A DNA stretch of 64,000 bases, from positions 1 through 64,000 of the forward strand of contig JAKFXR010000062.1 in the NCBI GenBank assembly GCA_021731285.1. Direction: 5' to 3'. The translations under genes and the position numbers were made by a program. Below are positions 27,871-37,478 of this stretch, piece after piece (position 1 is the first letter of the stretch; each line of letters opens with the position of its first letter). Origin of the DNA: Polaromonas sp. Lineage in GTDB: Bacteria > Pseudomonadota > Gammaproteobacteria > Burkholderiales > Burkholderiaceae_C. The notes beneath the pieces are model-generated. The model made no database searches. It worked only from the letters and a program-made list of their open reading frames with translations, and was not told the DNA's origin.

Positions 27871-28479
27871 ATGAACTCAACAACCCAACATCCTGAACTC
27901 ATTTCAGCCCTGACCGATGGCCAACTGAGCCATGATGAGCTCGCGCATGCCATGGCGCTTTGCAAGGGCGATTCGAATGCCCTGGCGCAGTGGAATGCCT
28001 ACCACCTGGTTGGCGATGTTTTGCGGTCCCCCGGGCTTGTGGCGCAGGGCGCTGACCCGGCATTCCTTGACCGTCTGCGCAGCCGCCTGAGCCTGGAAGC
28101 CAGTCTTGACGTGGTTGCGCCGGGTGTGGTGGCCGGCCCGCAGGACACCTCTGCTTCCGGTGCCCCGCGGGAAGCCTCCAACGATGCAGCTTTTCGCTGG
28201 AAGCTGGTGGCCGGATTTGCTTCCGTCGCCGCCGTGGCGGCTGTGGCCTGGACAGCCGGGGCCGGTTTGCTGGCGCCGTCGGCTGCGCCGCAACTGGCGC
28301 AGTCGGGCGGCCCTCAGCCTGTGGTCGTGATGTCTGAACAGGGCGCGGTGCTTCGCGATGCCAGGATGCAGGAACTGCTGACAGCGCACAAGCAGTTTGG
28401 TGGCACGTCGGCCTTGCAAATGCCGTCAGGATTCCTGAGAAACGCCACCTTCGAAGCACCTCAGGGCGAGCGGCGCTGA
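27871..28479 (+). CDS. rseA: Anti-sigma-E factor RseA
   Basis: Inner-membrane anti-sigma factor. About 202 residues from ATG 27871. The N-terminal cytoplasmic domain has LISALTDGQLSHDE, the sigma-binding start of RseA. A single membrane helix lies near residues 115-140 (AGFASVAAVAAVAWTAGAG), then a short periplasmic domain. An in-frame start at 27808 would add 21 residues lacking family features. No strong ribosome binding site is visible, so translation may depend on rpoE. Confidence 0.88.
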   Translation: MNSTTQHPELISALTDGQLSHDELAHAMALCKGDSNALAQWNAYHLVGDVLRSPGLVAQGADPAFLDRLRSRLSLEASLDVVAPGVVAGPQDTSASGAPREASNDAAFRWKLVAGFASVAAVAAVAWTAGAGLLAPSAAPQLAQSGGPQPVVVMSEQGAVLRDARMQELLTAHKQFGGTSALQMPSGFLRNATFEAPQGERR

Positions 28480-28513
28480 AGCGCCGGCTTGACGACCACC
28501 TGCACCACACGCC

Positions 28514-29515
28514 ATGAAATTCTTCCGTCTCGCCACCCTTGCCTTGTGTGCTCTGGTTGTTGCCCAGCATGGCACCGGTCAGACGGTGGCACCCGCGCCG
28601 GCAGCATCCTCTGGTGAAGTGAAGAACATCAACGACTGGTTGATGCGCATGCACGAAGCTTCCAGAAATCGTTCCTACGTGGGCACTTTCGTGGTGTCAT
28701 CCGGCGGTGTGATGTCGAGCGCCAAAATCTGGCATGTCTGCGACGGTGTGCAGCAGATGGAACGGGTGGAAACGCTCACGGGCGCGCCACGTTCCATTTT
28801 CCGTCACAACGACCAGGTCGTTACCTTCATGCCGGAGCAGAAGGTTGTCCGGACGGAAAAACGCGAATCGCTGGGGCTCTTCCCCCAGTTGCTCAAAGCG
28901 GCGGACAGCCGGATTGCAGAATTCTACAAAGCCCGGCAGGAGGGCTCCGAGCGGGTGGCCGGGGTTGAGGCAGACATCATTGCACTGGTTCCAAAAGACG
29001 CGATGCGTTTCGGCTACCGCGTCTGGGCCGAGCAGAAGAATGGCCTGGTTGTCAAACTGCAGACTCTGGATATCGACGGCAAAGTGCTTGAGCAGGCGGC
29101 TTTTTCCGAGCTGCAATTCGATGCGCCCATCAAGATCGAAAAGCTCACCCAGATGATGGCCAAAACCGATGGCTACCGGGTTGAAACGCCGGGTCTCGTC
29201 AAGACCACGGCCGGTGCCGAAGGCTGGGTGCTCAAAACCCCGGTTTCCGGATTCAAGCCCATGAGTTGCTACAAGCGCCCGAACCCTGTTCAGGGCAAGA
29301 GCGATCCCATGCAGTGGATATTTTCCGACGGCCTGGCTTCCGTATCGCTTTTTGTCGAGCCTTTCGACAGCGTGCGGCACAAGGAGTCACGGTTGTCCAT
29401 GGGCGCCACCCATTCGCTGTCCCGGCGCCTTGACGGCTATTGGCTGACCGCGATGGGTGAGGTGCCTCTGGAGACCTTGCGCCTCTTTGCGGACGGTCTT
29501 GAACGCAAGAAGTAG
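28514..29515 (+). CDS. rseB: Sigma-E regulatory protein RseB (MucB)
   Basis: Periplasmic protein that binds RseA and shields it from DegS; senses lipopolysaccharide or mislocalised proteins. 333 residues with a signal peptide (1-22). It contains WLMRMHEASRNRSYVGTFVV near residue 45, followed by MucB/RseB N-terminal lipoprotein-like folds, and ends with the smaller C-terminal domain. Located between rseA and mucD. Confidence 0.93.
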   Translation: MKFFRLATLALCALVVAQHGTGQTVAPAPAASSGEVKNINDWLMRMHEASRNRSYVGTFVVSSGGVMSSAKIWHVCDGVQQMERVETLTGAPRSIFRHNDQVVTFMPEQKVVRTEKRESLGLFPQLLKAADSRIAEFYKARQEGSERVAGVEADIIALVPKDAMRFGYRVWAEQKNGLVVKLQTLDIDGKVLEQAAFSELQFDAPIKIEKLTQMMAKTDGYRVETPGLVKTTAGAEGWVLKTPVSGFKPMSCYKRPNPVQGKSDPMQWIFSDGLASVSLFVEPFDSVRHKESRLSMGATHSLSRRLDGYWLTAMGEVPLETLRLFADGLERKK

Positions 29516-29578
29516 CGACCCCATCTCTTGCGGCGCGAGCCTGCTGATTTTTCCTGATTGAACATTTGAAAGCCGAAG

Positions 29579-31033
29579 ATGCTTAACCTGAACCGCAAAC
29601 TCCGTCGTTTTTGCTTCGCCGCAGCCGGTGCGCTGGCACTGGTCCCGGCATTGACTCTGGTGTCGGCCCAGCCGGCCATGGCGCAAAGCCGCAACCTGCC
29701 CGACTTCACCGATCTGGTGGAGATGGTCGGGCCCTCCGTGGTCAATATCCGCACGCTGGAGAAAAGCAAGCCTGGGGCGGCAGGCAATGTGGACGAGCAG
29801 ATGCTGGAATTTTTCCGCCGCTTTGGCATTCCTGTTCCGCCCAACATGCCGCGCCAGCCACGACCCGACCGGCAGGAAGAGGAGCAGCCGCGCGGCGTGG
29901 GTTCGGGTTTTATCCTGACTTCCGATGGCCTCGTCATGACCAACGCCCATGTGGTTGAGGGCGCCGATGAGGTGCTCGTGACCTTGCCTGACAAGCGCGA
30001 ATTCAAGGCCAAAATTATCGGCACCGACAAACGCACCGACGTGGCGGTCGTCAAGATTGAGGCGACCGGCCTGCCGGCTGTGAAAATTGGCGACGCCAAC
30101 CGCATGCGGGTGGGCGAATGGGTGATGGCCATTGGCTCGCCTTTCGGCCTGGAGAACACCGTTACCGCAGGCATTGTCAGCGCCAAGCAGCGTGACACCG
30201 GCGACTACCTGCCATTCATCCAGACCGATGTCGCCATCAACCCCGGCAACTCTGGCGGCCCGCTCATCAACATGCGTGGAGAAGTCGTCGGTATCAACAG
30301 CCAGATTTACTCGCGCTCAGGCGGCTTTCAGGGCATTTCATTTGCCATCCCGATTGACGAAGCCACCCGCGTTGCCGACCAGTTGCGCAGCACAGGGCGT
30401 GTCACGCGCGGACGCATTGGCGTTCAGATTGACCAGGTCAGTAAGGACGTGGCCGAATCCATTGGTCTGGGCAAGGCGCAGGGTGCACTGGTGCGCGGCG
30501 TTGAGGCTGGCTCACCGGCGGAAAAGGCGGGCATTGAGGCTGGCGACATCATCACCCGCTTTGAGGGCAAGATCATCGACAAGGCCACAGATCTCCCGCG
30601 GATGGTGGGCAACGTCAAGCCTGGTACCAAGTCCATGGTGACCGTGTTCCGGCGCGGCGCCGCCCGCGATGTGAGCGTGACGATTGGTGAGGTAGAAGCC
30701 GAAAAACCCGTGCGCAAGGCCCAGGCGCCCGAGCCCAAGCCTCCTGTAGCCGGCCCTGCGCAGGTTCTGGGTCTGGTCGTCAGCGAGATCCCCGACACCC
30801 TGAAAAAGGAGCTCAAGCTCAAAGGCGGGGTCAAGGTGGATACCAGTGAAAGCTCCGCGGCGCGCGCCGGTCTGCGTGAGGGCGATGTGATTCTGGCCAT
30901 TGCCAACACCGAAATCGCCGGTGTCAGGGACTTCGAGGCGGCGCTTGCGAAAATCGACAAGAGCAAGCCGGTCAATGTGCTGTTTCGGCGTGGAGAGTGG
31001 ACGCAATACGCCCTGATTCGTACGCCCCGCTGA
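29579..31033 (+). CDS. mucD: Periplasmic serine protease DegP/MucD (Do family)
   Basis: 484-residue HtrA-family protease/chaperone. Signal peptide to about residue 35. The triad is H124 (TNAHVV), D154 (RTDVAVVK) and S225 (NPGNSGGPL). Two PDZ domains follow (about 265-370 and 390-480). Placed at the end of the rpoE operon as in Pseudomonas mucD. An intrinsic terminator follows. Confidence 0.96.
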   Translation: MLNLNRKLRRFCFAAAGALALVPALTLVSAQPAMAQSRNLPDFTDLVEMVGPSVVNIRTLEKSKPGAAGNVDEQMLEFFRRFGIPVPPNMPRQPRPDRQEEEQPRGVGSGFILTSDGLVMTNAHVVEGADEVLVTLPDKREFKAKIIGTDKRTDVAVVKIEATGLPAVKIGDANRMRVGEWVMAIGSPFGLENTVTAGIVSAKQRDTGDYLPFIQTDVAINPGNSGGPLINMRGEVVGINSQIYSRSGGFQGISFAIPIDEATRVADQLRSTGRVTRGRIGVQIDQVSKDVAESIGLGKAQGALVRGVEAGSPAEKAGIEAGDIITRFEGKIIDKATDLPRMVGNVKPGTKSMVTVFRRGAARDVSVTIGEVEAEKPVRKAQAPEPKPPVAGPAQVLGLVVSEIPDTLKKELKLKGGVKVDTSESSAARAGLREGDVILAIANTEIAGVRDFEAALAKIDKSKPVNVLFRRGEWTQYALIRTPR

Positions 31034-31076
31034 TCCTGCCCCTGGTGTGCCTGCCTGGAAGCAGGGCGCCCAAATG

Positions 31077-31110
31077 AACCCCCATATCCTGTCAAGGGTT
31101 GGGGGTTTTG
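31077..31110 (+). terminator. Intrinsic terminator after mucD
   Basis: Stem AACCCCC/GGGGGTT with a 17-base loop containing a smaller hairpin, followed by TTTTG. It lies 44 bases after the mucD stop. Confidence 0.65.
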
Positions 31111-31448
31111 CTTTAAATGAGCCTGGATATCAAGAATAAATAAATATTTTTCTGCGTCATCGGCTGTCAATATGTTTGCGTCTGCTAACTTTCCGTGTTT
31201 CCTTCATGACGGTTTTGGTAGAATGAGTCCGGAAATCTGATTGTTTAGGCATATCAAGGCCTCATAAAATCAGCTTCGACACGGAATACAGGCGATTCAC
31301 CGATGATCCACAGATCACCCACAAGTTGTCCAGAGGCTCTTCGTTAAAATTGTGAATAAGTTGTGGATAAAAGTCGTGTTGCTGCCTTGCAACGAGAAAA
31401 ATTTGGCAATTTCGAGGCTATGCGAAGTGGGCTTTTTGCCTACAATGA

Positions 31449-31517
31449 AGTTTCCAACTATCGCAGTTGCCATAGATTGTTGGTTCAGGGCGCGTCACAA
31501 GTGACGCGCCCTTTTTT
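31449..31517 (+). ncRNA. Candidate small RNA or lepA leader
   Basis: Hypothesis only. TACAAT at 31441-31446 could act as a -10 box and the strong terminator at 31488-31517 would end a transcript of roughly 65-70 nt. The -35 region is weak. A longer transcript from TAGAAT at 31219 (about 285 nt) is an alternative. No RNA family was recognised. Confidence 0.3.
31488..31517 (+). terminator. Strong intrinsic terminator upstream of lepA
   Basis: Perfect 11-bp stem GGGCGCGTCAC/GTGACGCGCCC directly followed by six T. It lies 65 bases before the lepA start and 370 bases after the mucD terminator, so it must end either a small RNA or a leader transcript. Confidence 0.85.
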
Positions 31518-31581
31518 ATGGTTTTTGCGAATTGAGTCCCATCTCTTCGCAGTATTTTCAAGCACTTAGGCGTTCCCCTTG

Positions 31582-33393
31582 ATGAATCACATCAGAAATT
31601 TTTCGATCATTGCGCACATTGATCACGGCAAATCCACGCTCGCCGATCGCATCATCCAGCGCTGCGGTGGTTTGCAGGACAGAGAGATGAGTGCGCAGGT
31701 TCTTGATTCGATGGATCTGGAAAAGGAGCGTGGGATAACCATCAAGGCGCAGACCGCTGCGCTCAAATACAAAGCACTCGACGGCCAGATTTACAACCTC
31801 AATCTGATCGACACGCCGGGTCACGTGGACTTCTCTTATGAAGTGAGCCGTTCGCTGTCGGCGTGTGAGGGCGCGCTGCTGGTGGTGGACGCGAGCCAGG
31901 GCGTTGAAGCGCAGACCGTCGCCAATTGCTACACCGCGCTCGACCTGGGCGTGACCGTGGTGCCGGTCCTCAACAAAATGGATTTGCCGAATGCAGATCC
32001 CGACAACGCCAAGCAGGAAATCGAAGACGTGATCGGCATCGACGCGACGGATGCGATTCCGTGCTCGGCCAAAACCGGCATGGGCATCGACGAAATCCTG
32101 GAAGCGGTGATTGCCAGGATGCCGGCGCCCCAGGGCAATCCTGACGGTCCGCTGCGCGCCATGATTGTCGACAGCTGGTACGACGCCTATGTGGGCGTGG
32201 TCATGCTGGTGCGTGTGGTCGATGGCCGGCTGGTCAAGGGCGAGCGCATCAAGCTGATGGCCAGCGGAGCCACCTACAACGCCGAGCAACTCGGCGTGTT
32301 CACGCCGCACACCGAGCAGCGCCCGGCGCTGGAAGCGGGCGAAGTCGGTTTCATCATTGCCGGCATCAAGGAACTGCAGGCGGCCCGCGTTGGCGACACC
32401 GTGACCCTGATCAAACCCGGCACCGGCGGCGCGGCGGCCACGGCCACCCAGGCCTTGCCGGGCTTCAAGGAAATCCAGCCGCAGGTGTTTGCCGGCCTGT
32501 ACCCGACCGAAGCCAGCGAGTACGACTCCCTGCGCGACGCCCTTGAAAAGCTCAAGCTCAACGATGCCTCGCTGCATTACGAGCCCGAAGTCAGCCAGGC
32601 GCTGGGCTTCGGTTTTCGTTGCGGCTTTCTGGGCCTGCTGCACATGGAGATCGTCCAGCAGCGGCTTGAGCGCGAATTTGACCAGGACCTGATCACCACC
32701 GCGCCCAGCGTCGTCTATGAAGTGCTGCAGGCTGACGGCAGCGTCATCAAGGTCGAAAATCCGTCCAAAATTCCGGATGCCGGCAGGATCAACGAGATCC
32801 GCGAACCCATTGTGACCGTGCATTTGTACATGCCGCAGGACTATGTGGGCGCCGTCATGACCCTGGCCGTTCTCAAGCGCGGCGTGCAGATGAACATGGC
32901 CTACCACGGCAAGCAGGTCATGCTGACCTACGAGATGCCCCTTGGCGAGATCGTGCTGGACTTCTTTGACAAGCTGAAATCGGTCTCGCGCGGTTATGCG
33001 TCCATGGACTATGAGTTCAAGGAGTTCCGTGCCTCCGACGTGGTCAAGGTCGATATTTTGCTCAACGGCGAGAAGGTCGACGCGCTGTCCATCATTGTTC
33101 ACCGCAGCCAGTCGGCCTACCGGGGCCGGGCGGTGGTGGGCAAGATGCGCGAGATCATTTCACGTCAGCAGTTCGACGTGGCGATCCAGGCGGCCATCGG
33201 GGCCAACATCATTGCGCGTGAGACAATCAAGGCGCTGCGCAAGAACGTGATTGCCAAGTGTTACGGCGGCGACATTTCACGCAAGAAGAAGCTTCTTGAA
33301 AAACAAAAAGCGGGTAAAAAACGCATGAAACAAATCGGTTCCGTCGAAGTGCCCCAGGAGGCCTTCCTGGCCATTTTGCAGGTAGAAGAGTAA
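31582..33393 (+). CDS. lepA: Elongation factor 4 (LepA)
   Basis: Ribosome-associated GTPase affecting translation under stress. 603 residues from ATG 31582 (a TTG directly before it is in frame). G1 [10 protein letters not shown]3 DTPGHVDF, G4 NKMDLPNAD. The LepA-specific C-terminal domain contains [13 protein letters not shown]. It overlaps lepB by one base, the conserved lepA-lepB pair. Confidence 0.97.
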   Translation: MNHIRNFSIIAHIDHGKSTLADRIIQRCGGLQDREMSAQVLDSMDLEKERGITIKAQTAALKYKALDGQIYNLNLIDTPGHVDFSYEVSRSLSACEGALLVVDASQGVEAQTVANCYTALDLGVTVVPVLNKMDLPNADPDNAKQEIEDVIGIDATDAIPCSAKTGMGIDEILEAVIARMPAPQGNPDGPLRAMIVDSWYDAYVGVVMLVRVVDGRLVKGERIKLMASGATYNAEQLGVFTPHTEQRPALEAGEVGFIIAGIKELQAARVGDTVTLIKPGTGGAAATATQALPGFKEIQPQVFAGLYPTEASEYDSLRDALEKLKLNDASLHYEPEVSQALGFGFRCGFLGLLHMEIVQQRLEREFDQDLITTAPSVVYEVLQADGSVIKVENPSKIPDAGRINEIREPIVTVHLYMPQDYVGAVMTLAVLKRGVQMNMAYHGKQVMLTYEMPLGEIVLDFFDKLKSVSRGYASMDYEFKEFRASDVVKVDILLNGEKVDALSIIVHRSQSAYRGRAVVGKMREIISRQQFDVAIQAAIGANIIARETIKALRKNVIAKCYGGDISRKKKLLEKQKAGKKRMKQIGSVEVPQEAFLAILQVEE

Positions 33394-34370
33394 TGCTGGG
33401 CTTCATGAGTACGCTGACCGCGCTGGTCCTGGCTGTGTTTGTCGGCTATGGCGGCGCCTGGTACTTCGGCATGGTGGAGGGCAACTTTTCGCTGCTGCTG
33501 TTTCTGGCGACCGTGGTCACCGGCATTTACTGGCTCGCCGAAAAGTTTTACTTCTGGCCACAGCGCCGCAAGGCCGCCGCGCGGCTTGAGCAGGAGGCGT
33601 TTGCGCGCCGGGCCGAGCTTGCCGGCCAGGGCATCACCCAGGTAGACGGCAACATCGAGGACGCGCGCAGCAAACTCATCATGCAGCCCTGGTGGCTGGA
33701 CTGGACGGCAGGGCTTTTCCCGGTCATCGTGATTGTTTTCCTCCTGCGCTCATTCCTGTTTGAGCCTTTCAAGATTCCTTCAGGCTCGATGATCCCGACC
33801 CTGCTGATCGGCGACCTGATCCTGGTCAACAAGTTTCACTATGGCGTGCGCCTGCCAGTGATCAACCGCAAGATCCTGGACAACAACAATCCCCAGCGCG
33901 GTGACGTGATGGTGTTTCGCTACCCGCCCAAGCCCAGCCTTGACTACATCAAGCGGGTGGTGGGCGTGCCGGGCGACGAGGTGGCCTACCTGAACAAGAA
34001 ACTCACCGTCAACGGCAAGCCGCTTCCCAGGGCCGCGCTGCCCGATTTTTTTGACGAAGACGCGCTGCGTTATGCCAAGCAATTCAGGGAAACCAGCGGC
34101 AACAAGACCTACCGGCTGCTCAATGACGAAGACCGCGCGCCGTTTATCAGCTCGCGTTATGACTTCCCTTTCAAGCAAAATTGTCGCTACAGTATCGAGG
34201 GCGTGGTTTGCAAGGTACCCGCAGGCCACTATTTCATGATGGGCGACAACCGCGACAACTCTGAAGACTCCCGGTACTGGGGGTTTGTCCCGGAGGCCAA
34301 CATCGTCGGCAAGGCCTTTTTTGTCTGGATGAATTTTGGTAACCTCAAGCGCATAGGTGGCATTGACTGA
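33393..34370 (+). CDS. lepB: Signal peptidase I
   Basis: Cleaves Sec signal peptides at the outer face of the inner membrane. 325 residues; two N-terminal helices (about 5-25 and 31-50) and a third near 107-122. The nucleophile is S132 in IPSGSMIPTL, the general base is K187 in DYIKRVVG, and GDNRDNSEDSRYWG is box E. Coupled to lepA and followed by the DUF4845 gene. Confidence 0.97.
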   Translation: MLGFMSTLTALVLAVFVGYGGAWYFGMVEGNFSLLLFLATVVTGIYWLAEKFYFWPQRRKAAARLEQEAFARRAELAGQGITQVDGNIEDARSKLIMQPWWLDWTAGLFPVIVIVFLLRSFLFEPFKIPSGSMIPTLLIGDLILVNKFHYGVRLPVINRKILDNNNPQRGDVMVFRYPPKPSLDYIKRVVGVPGDEVAYLNKKLTVNGKPLPRAALPDFFDEDALRYAKQFRETSGNKTYRLLNDEDRAPFISSRYDFPFKQNCRYSIEGVVCKVPAGHYFMMGDNRDNSEDSRYWGFVPEANIVGKAFFVWMNFGNLKRIGGID

Positions 34371-34416
34371 ACCGCCAGGCTACCCAAAGCGGCGGATACA
34401 CGGCAGGGAGACTCAC

Positions 34417-34779
34417 ATGGGAAAGCTGGAGAAACACATGAAAAATCGGCAACGCGGCATTTCACTCATCGGGTTAATTTTTGTGGGCGCTGTGCTCGCC
34501 TTCGCTGGCGTCATTGCGGCCCAGGCCTTTCCCACCCTGATTGAATACCAGGCCATCACCAAGGCCGCGGCCAAGGCCAAAGAGGGCAGCACTGTCGCTG
34601 AAGTGCGTGCCATTTTCGACAAGGCTGCCCAGATTGACGATTTCAAGGCGATCTCCGGCAAAGACCTCGTGGTAACCAAAGAGGGCGACAAGACCGTGGT
34701 TGCTTTTGCCTACAACAAGGAAATCCACATCGGCGGGCCTGCCTACCTGCTGCTCAAATACACCGGCCAAACCAAGTAA
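34417..34779 (+). CDS. DUF4845 protein with prepilin-like N terminus
   Basis: 120 residues from ATG 34417, preceded by AGGGAG at a good distance. The N terminus RQRGISLIGLIFVGAVLAF resembles a type IV prepilin (short basic leader, Gly, then a hydrophobic helix) but lacks the usual Glu at position 5. The rest is a small periplasmic domain. DUF4845 is conserved between lepB and rnc in betaproteobacteria and related groups; its role is not known to me. It is directly abutted by rnc. Confidence 0.85.
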   Translation: MGKLEKHMKNRQRGISLIGLIFVGAVLAFAGVIAAQAFPTLIEYQAITKAAAKAKEGSTVAEVRAIFDKAAQIDDFKAISGKDLVVTKEGDKTVVAFAYNKEIHIGGPAYLLLKYTGQTK

Positions 34780-35478
34780 GTGGGTGCGTCACCCCCTTTG
34801 AGCCCCGACTTGCGGGCCTTGCAACAGCGCCTGGAGCATGAGTTTTCCAATCCCCGCCTGCTGCAGCAGGCGCTGACGCACCGCAGCTTTTCCTCCGACC
34901 ACAACGAGCGGGTCGAGTTTCTCGGGGACTCCGTCCTTAACCTCGCGGTGGCAGGCCTGCTGTATGAGCGCCTCAGTGAGTTGCCCGAGGGCGACCTGTC
35001 CCGTGTGCGCGCCAACCTGGTCAAGCAGGACACGCTGCACAAGCTGGCGGTCGATCTGGGCTTGCCCGCACTGATCCGCCTGGGCGAGGGCGAGTCCAAA
35101 TCCGGCGGGCAAAAGCGGCCCTCCATCCTGGCTGATGCGCTGGAAGCCGTATTGGGCGCGGTCTACCTCGACGCCGGTTTTGACAAGGCGGCACAGCTGG
35201 TGCGCCGCCTTTTCAAAGACGTTGAAATCAACCCCCAGATGCAGGCCATCGGCAAGGACCCCAAGACCGAGTTGCAGGAATGGCTGCAGGGCCGCAAAAT
35301 GAACCTGCCTATTTACCGCGTTGTCGGCACCCTCGGGGCGGCCCACAAGCAGACCTTTGATGTCGAATGCGAAATCAGTGAGTTCGGGCGGGCCGAGCGC
35401 GGCATAGGCGGATCGCGGCGTGCAGGTGAGCAGGCTGCCGCGGCGGTCATGCTGGCTTACGTCAAAACGCTCGACTGA
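34780..35478 (+). CDS. rnc: Ribonuclease III
   Basis: Double-strand-specific RNase processing rRNA precursors. 232 residues from GTG 34780, directly after the upstream stop. Catalytic motif [12 protein letters not shown] (D50), second acidic site in [15 protein letters not shown], and a C-terminal double-stranded RNA-binding domain (about 160-230). A TTG at 34798 is an alternative start. Confidence 0.96.
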   Translation: MGASPPLSPDLRALQQRLEHEFSNPRLLQQALTHRSFSSDHNERVEFLGDSVLNLAVAGLLYERLSELPEGDLSRVRANLVKQDTLHKLAVDLGLPALIRLGEGESKSGGQKRPSILADALEAVLGAVYLDAGFDKAAQLVRRLFKDVEINPQMQAIGKDPKTELQEWLQGRKMNLPIYRVVGTLGAAHKQTFDVECEISEFGRAERGIGGSRRAGEQAAAAVMLAYVKTLD

Positions 35479-35533
35479 AGAACCCCGGCGCCTGCGCATG
35501 CAGCCGTCAACAGGCACCACGGCACCGAAATAC

Positions 35534-36550
35534 ATGACTTCAGGCAAGAAACCCCCCAAAAAATCCGCAGCAGCGGCAGAACCGACCGTGGTACCGCCGC
35601 AGGACGACGCGCTGGAGGCCATGCTGGCCAAAGCCATGACATCGCGGGCCAACAACGCTCCGCCGGCAGAAGGCCAGCGCTGCGGCCTGATCGCGATTGT
35701 TGGCAAGCCCAACGTCGGCAAATCCACGCTTCTCAATGCGCTGGTCGGGCAAAAAATCAGCATCACCTCGCGCAAGGCCCAAACCACGCGGCACCGCATC
35801 ACCGGCATGCGCACGATAGGACCGACCCAGTATGTGTTTGTCGACACGCCGGGCTTTCAGACGCGGCATGGCAATGCCCTGAACCGCTCGCTCAACAAAA
35901 CCGTGGTCGGCGCCGTCAACGACGTGGACCTGATTGTGTTTGTGGTCGAGGCCGGGCAGTTCAACCAGGCCGACGCCAAGGTGCTGTCACTGCTGCCCGC
36001 CAACACCCCGGCCATCCTGCTGGCCAACAAGTTTGACCTGATCCACCGCCGCGCCGACATCGCGCCCTGGCTCAAGGAGATGCAGGAGCGCCACAACTTT
36101 GCCGAGTTTGTGCCGATGTCGGCCAACAATGCCAAAGACGTGAACCGCCTGTTTGGCATTTGCGACAAATACCTGCCCGAGCAGCCCTGGATGTACGGCG
36201 CCGACGAGCTGACCGACCGCAGCGAGCGTTTCATGGCGGCCGAGATCGTGCGCGAAAAGCTGTTTCGCCTGACCGGCGACGAGTTGCCCTACACCTCGAC
36301 CGTCATCATCGACAAGTTCGAGCAGGAGGGCGAACTGCGCCGCATTGCCGCCACCATCGTGGTCGAGCGCGATGGCCACAAGGGCATGATCATTGGCGAG
36401 AAGGGCGAAAAACTCAAACGCATTGGCACCGAAGCGCGCCACGAGCTCGAAGCGCTTACGGGAGGCAAGGTGTTCATCGAGATCTGGGTCAAGGTCCGCT
36501 CCGGCTGGGCCGACGACGAGGCCAGAGTCAAAACATTCGGGTATGAATAG
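35534..36550 (+). CDS. era: GTPase Era
   Basis: GTPase needed for 16S rRNA maturation and 30S assembly. 338 residues from ATG 35534, or 350 from ATG 35498; the start is uncertain because neither has a clear ribosome binding site. The first 50 residues are a Lys/Ala/Pro-rich extension not in most Era proteins. G1 [10 protein letters not shown]3 DTPG, G4 NKFD; a KH domain with [18 protein letters not shown] is near the C terminus. Order rnc-era-recO is conserved. Confidence 0.95.
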   Translation: MTSGKKPPKKSAAAAEPTVVPPQDDALEAMLAKAMTSRANNAPPAEGQRCGLIAIVGKPNVGKSTLLNALVGQKISITSRKAQTTRHRITGMRTIGPTQYVFVDTPGFQTRHGNALNRSLNKTVVGAVNDVDLIVFVVEAGQFNQADAKVLSLLPANTPAILLANKFDLIHRRADIAPWLKEMQERHNFAEFVPMSANNAKDVNRLFGICDKYLPEQPWMYGADELTDRSERFMAAEIVREKLFRLTGDELPYTSTVIIDKFEQEGELRRIAATIVVERDGHKGMIIGEKGEKLKRIGTEARHELEALTGGKVFIEIWVKVRSGWADDEARVKTFGYE

Positions 36551-36660
36551 AGCCCCCACGCTTGTCGCTTCGCGTGCCTTCGGCGGTGCGCTGCCCCTTG
36601 CAAGGAAAAAAGGGGCGCTGCGCCTGCGGACCGGCAAAGCCGGATCCGCGGCCCCGGCTG
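36551..36660. repeat. Intergenic repeat (copy 1), abutting the era stop
   Basis: Starts AGCCCCCACG right after the era TAG and contains GCAAAGCCGGATCCGCGGCC near the end. The same start word and the same GCAAAGCCGG core follow the leuB stop (57889-57977), and a relative follows the leuC stop. It includes G/C-rich hairpins such as GCCCCTT/AAGGGGC. Confidence 0.7.
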
Positions 36661-36713
36661 GTATTTTCTTCGCGTGGCCTTGAGCTGCCGGGCTTTTATC
36701 TGGCACTGTCCTC

Positions 36714-37463
36714 TTGGTCACGAAACGCATTACTGACGAGCCGGCGTATGTGCTGCACCGCTACGACTGGAGCGAGTCCAGCCTGATTCTGGAAGTCTTC
36801 ACACGCACTTATGGCCGCATTGCGCTGGTGGCGCGCGGGGCCAAAAAGCCCAGCTCCAACTTCCGGCCGGTGCTGCTGCCGCTGCAGCCGCTGCACATCG
36901 CTTTTGGCGGTGACGCCGAAATCCGCATGCTGCGCAGCGCCGAGTGGCAGGGCGGCCATGTCATGCCGACGGGCGACGCGCTGCTGTCGGGCTATTACAT
37001 CAACGAGCTCTTGATGCGCCTGCTGGCCCGGGACGACCCGCACCCGGTGCTGTTTGACGCCTATGCCGCCACCGTGCAGCTGCTCGCCAGCCAGAGCGCC
37101 GACACCCTGCAGGTGGCGTTGCGGGCCTTTGAGCTGCGCCTGCTGCGTGATATCGGCCTGCTGCCAACGCTGGACGCGCAGACCGCCACGCTGGCGCCGT
37201 TGGAGGAGGGCAGCCCTTACGTCCTGGTGGCCGAGTCGGGCTTGCGCGAGGCCCATGACGACGACCGGGCCAGCCTCCTGGGGGGCCAGTGGCTGGCGCT
37301 GCAGGCCTCCCTGGACGACGACGCCCCCTTTACCGACACCGTGCAGGCCTGCGTCAACCACCTCCCCGAGCTTAAATCCCTGCTGCGGGCGCTGCTGCAC
37401 TACCATTGCGATGTGAAGGTTCTCAAAACCCGGCAGATGATGATGGATCTGCAGGCCTTTTAA
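36714..37463 (+). CDS. recO: DNA repair protein RecO
   Basis: RecF-pathway mediator that loads RecA with RecR. 249 residues from TTG 36714; [24 protein letters not shown] at the N terminus (OB fold) matches family starts, and no ATG or GTG in frame is close. [13 protein letters not shown] is the conserved central motif. The zinc Cys of some RecO are absent. Coupled to pdxJ by a 15-base gap. Confidence 0.93.
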   Translation: MVTKRITDEPAYVLHRYDWSESSLILEVFTRTYGRIALVARGAKKPSSNFRPVLLPLQPLHIAFGGDAEIRMLRSAEWQGGHVMPTGDALLSGYYINELLMRLLARDDPHPVLFDAYAATVQLLASQSADTLQVALRAFELRLLRDIGLLPTLDAQTATLAPLEEGSPYVLVAESGLREAHDDDRASLLGGQWLALQASLDDDAPFTDTVQACVNHLPELKSLLRALLHYHCDVKVLKTRQMMMDLQAF

Positions 37464-37478
37464 CCAACGGTTGCCCAC

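Larger units (their letters stand above)
31111..31581. promoter_or_regulatory. AT-rich mucD-lepA intergenic region with DnaA-box-like cluster
   Basis: This stretch is clearly more AT-rich than its surroundings. TTGTGAATAA (31350-31359) and TTGTGGATAA (31361-31370) are reverse-strand matches to TTATNCACA, spaced 11 bp apart. TGATCCACA (31304, one mismatch) and TCACCCACA (31315, two mismatches) form a second pair, also 11 bp apart, in the opposite orientation. Possible -10 boxes are TAGAAT (31219) and TACAAT (31441). No dnaA or other replication gene is nearby. lepA's start codon is at 31582. Confidence 0.5.

Noticed and set aside
31304-31370. A chromosomal replication origin as the primary call
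   Set aside because: Only two exact boxes, no dnaA/dnaN/rpmH or parAB nearby and no way to measure GC skew here; kept as a finding only.
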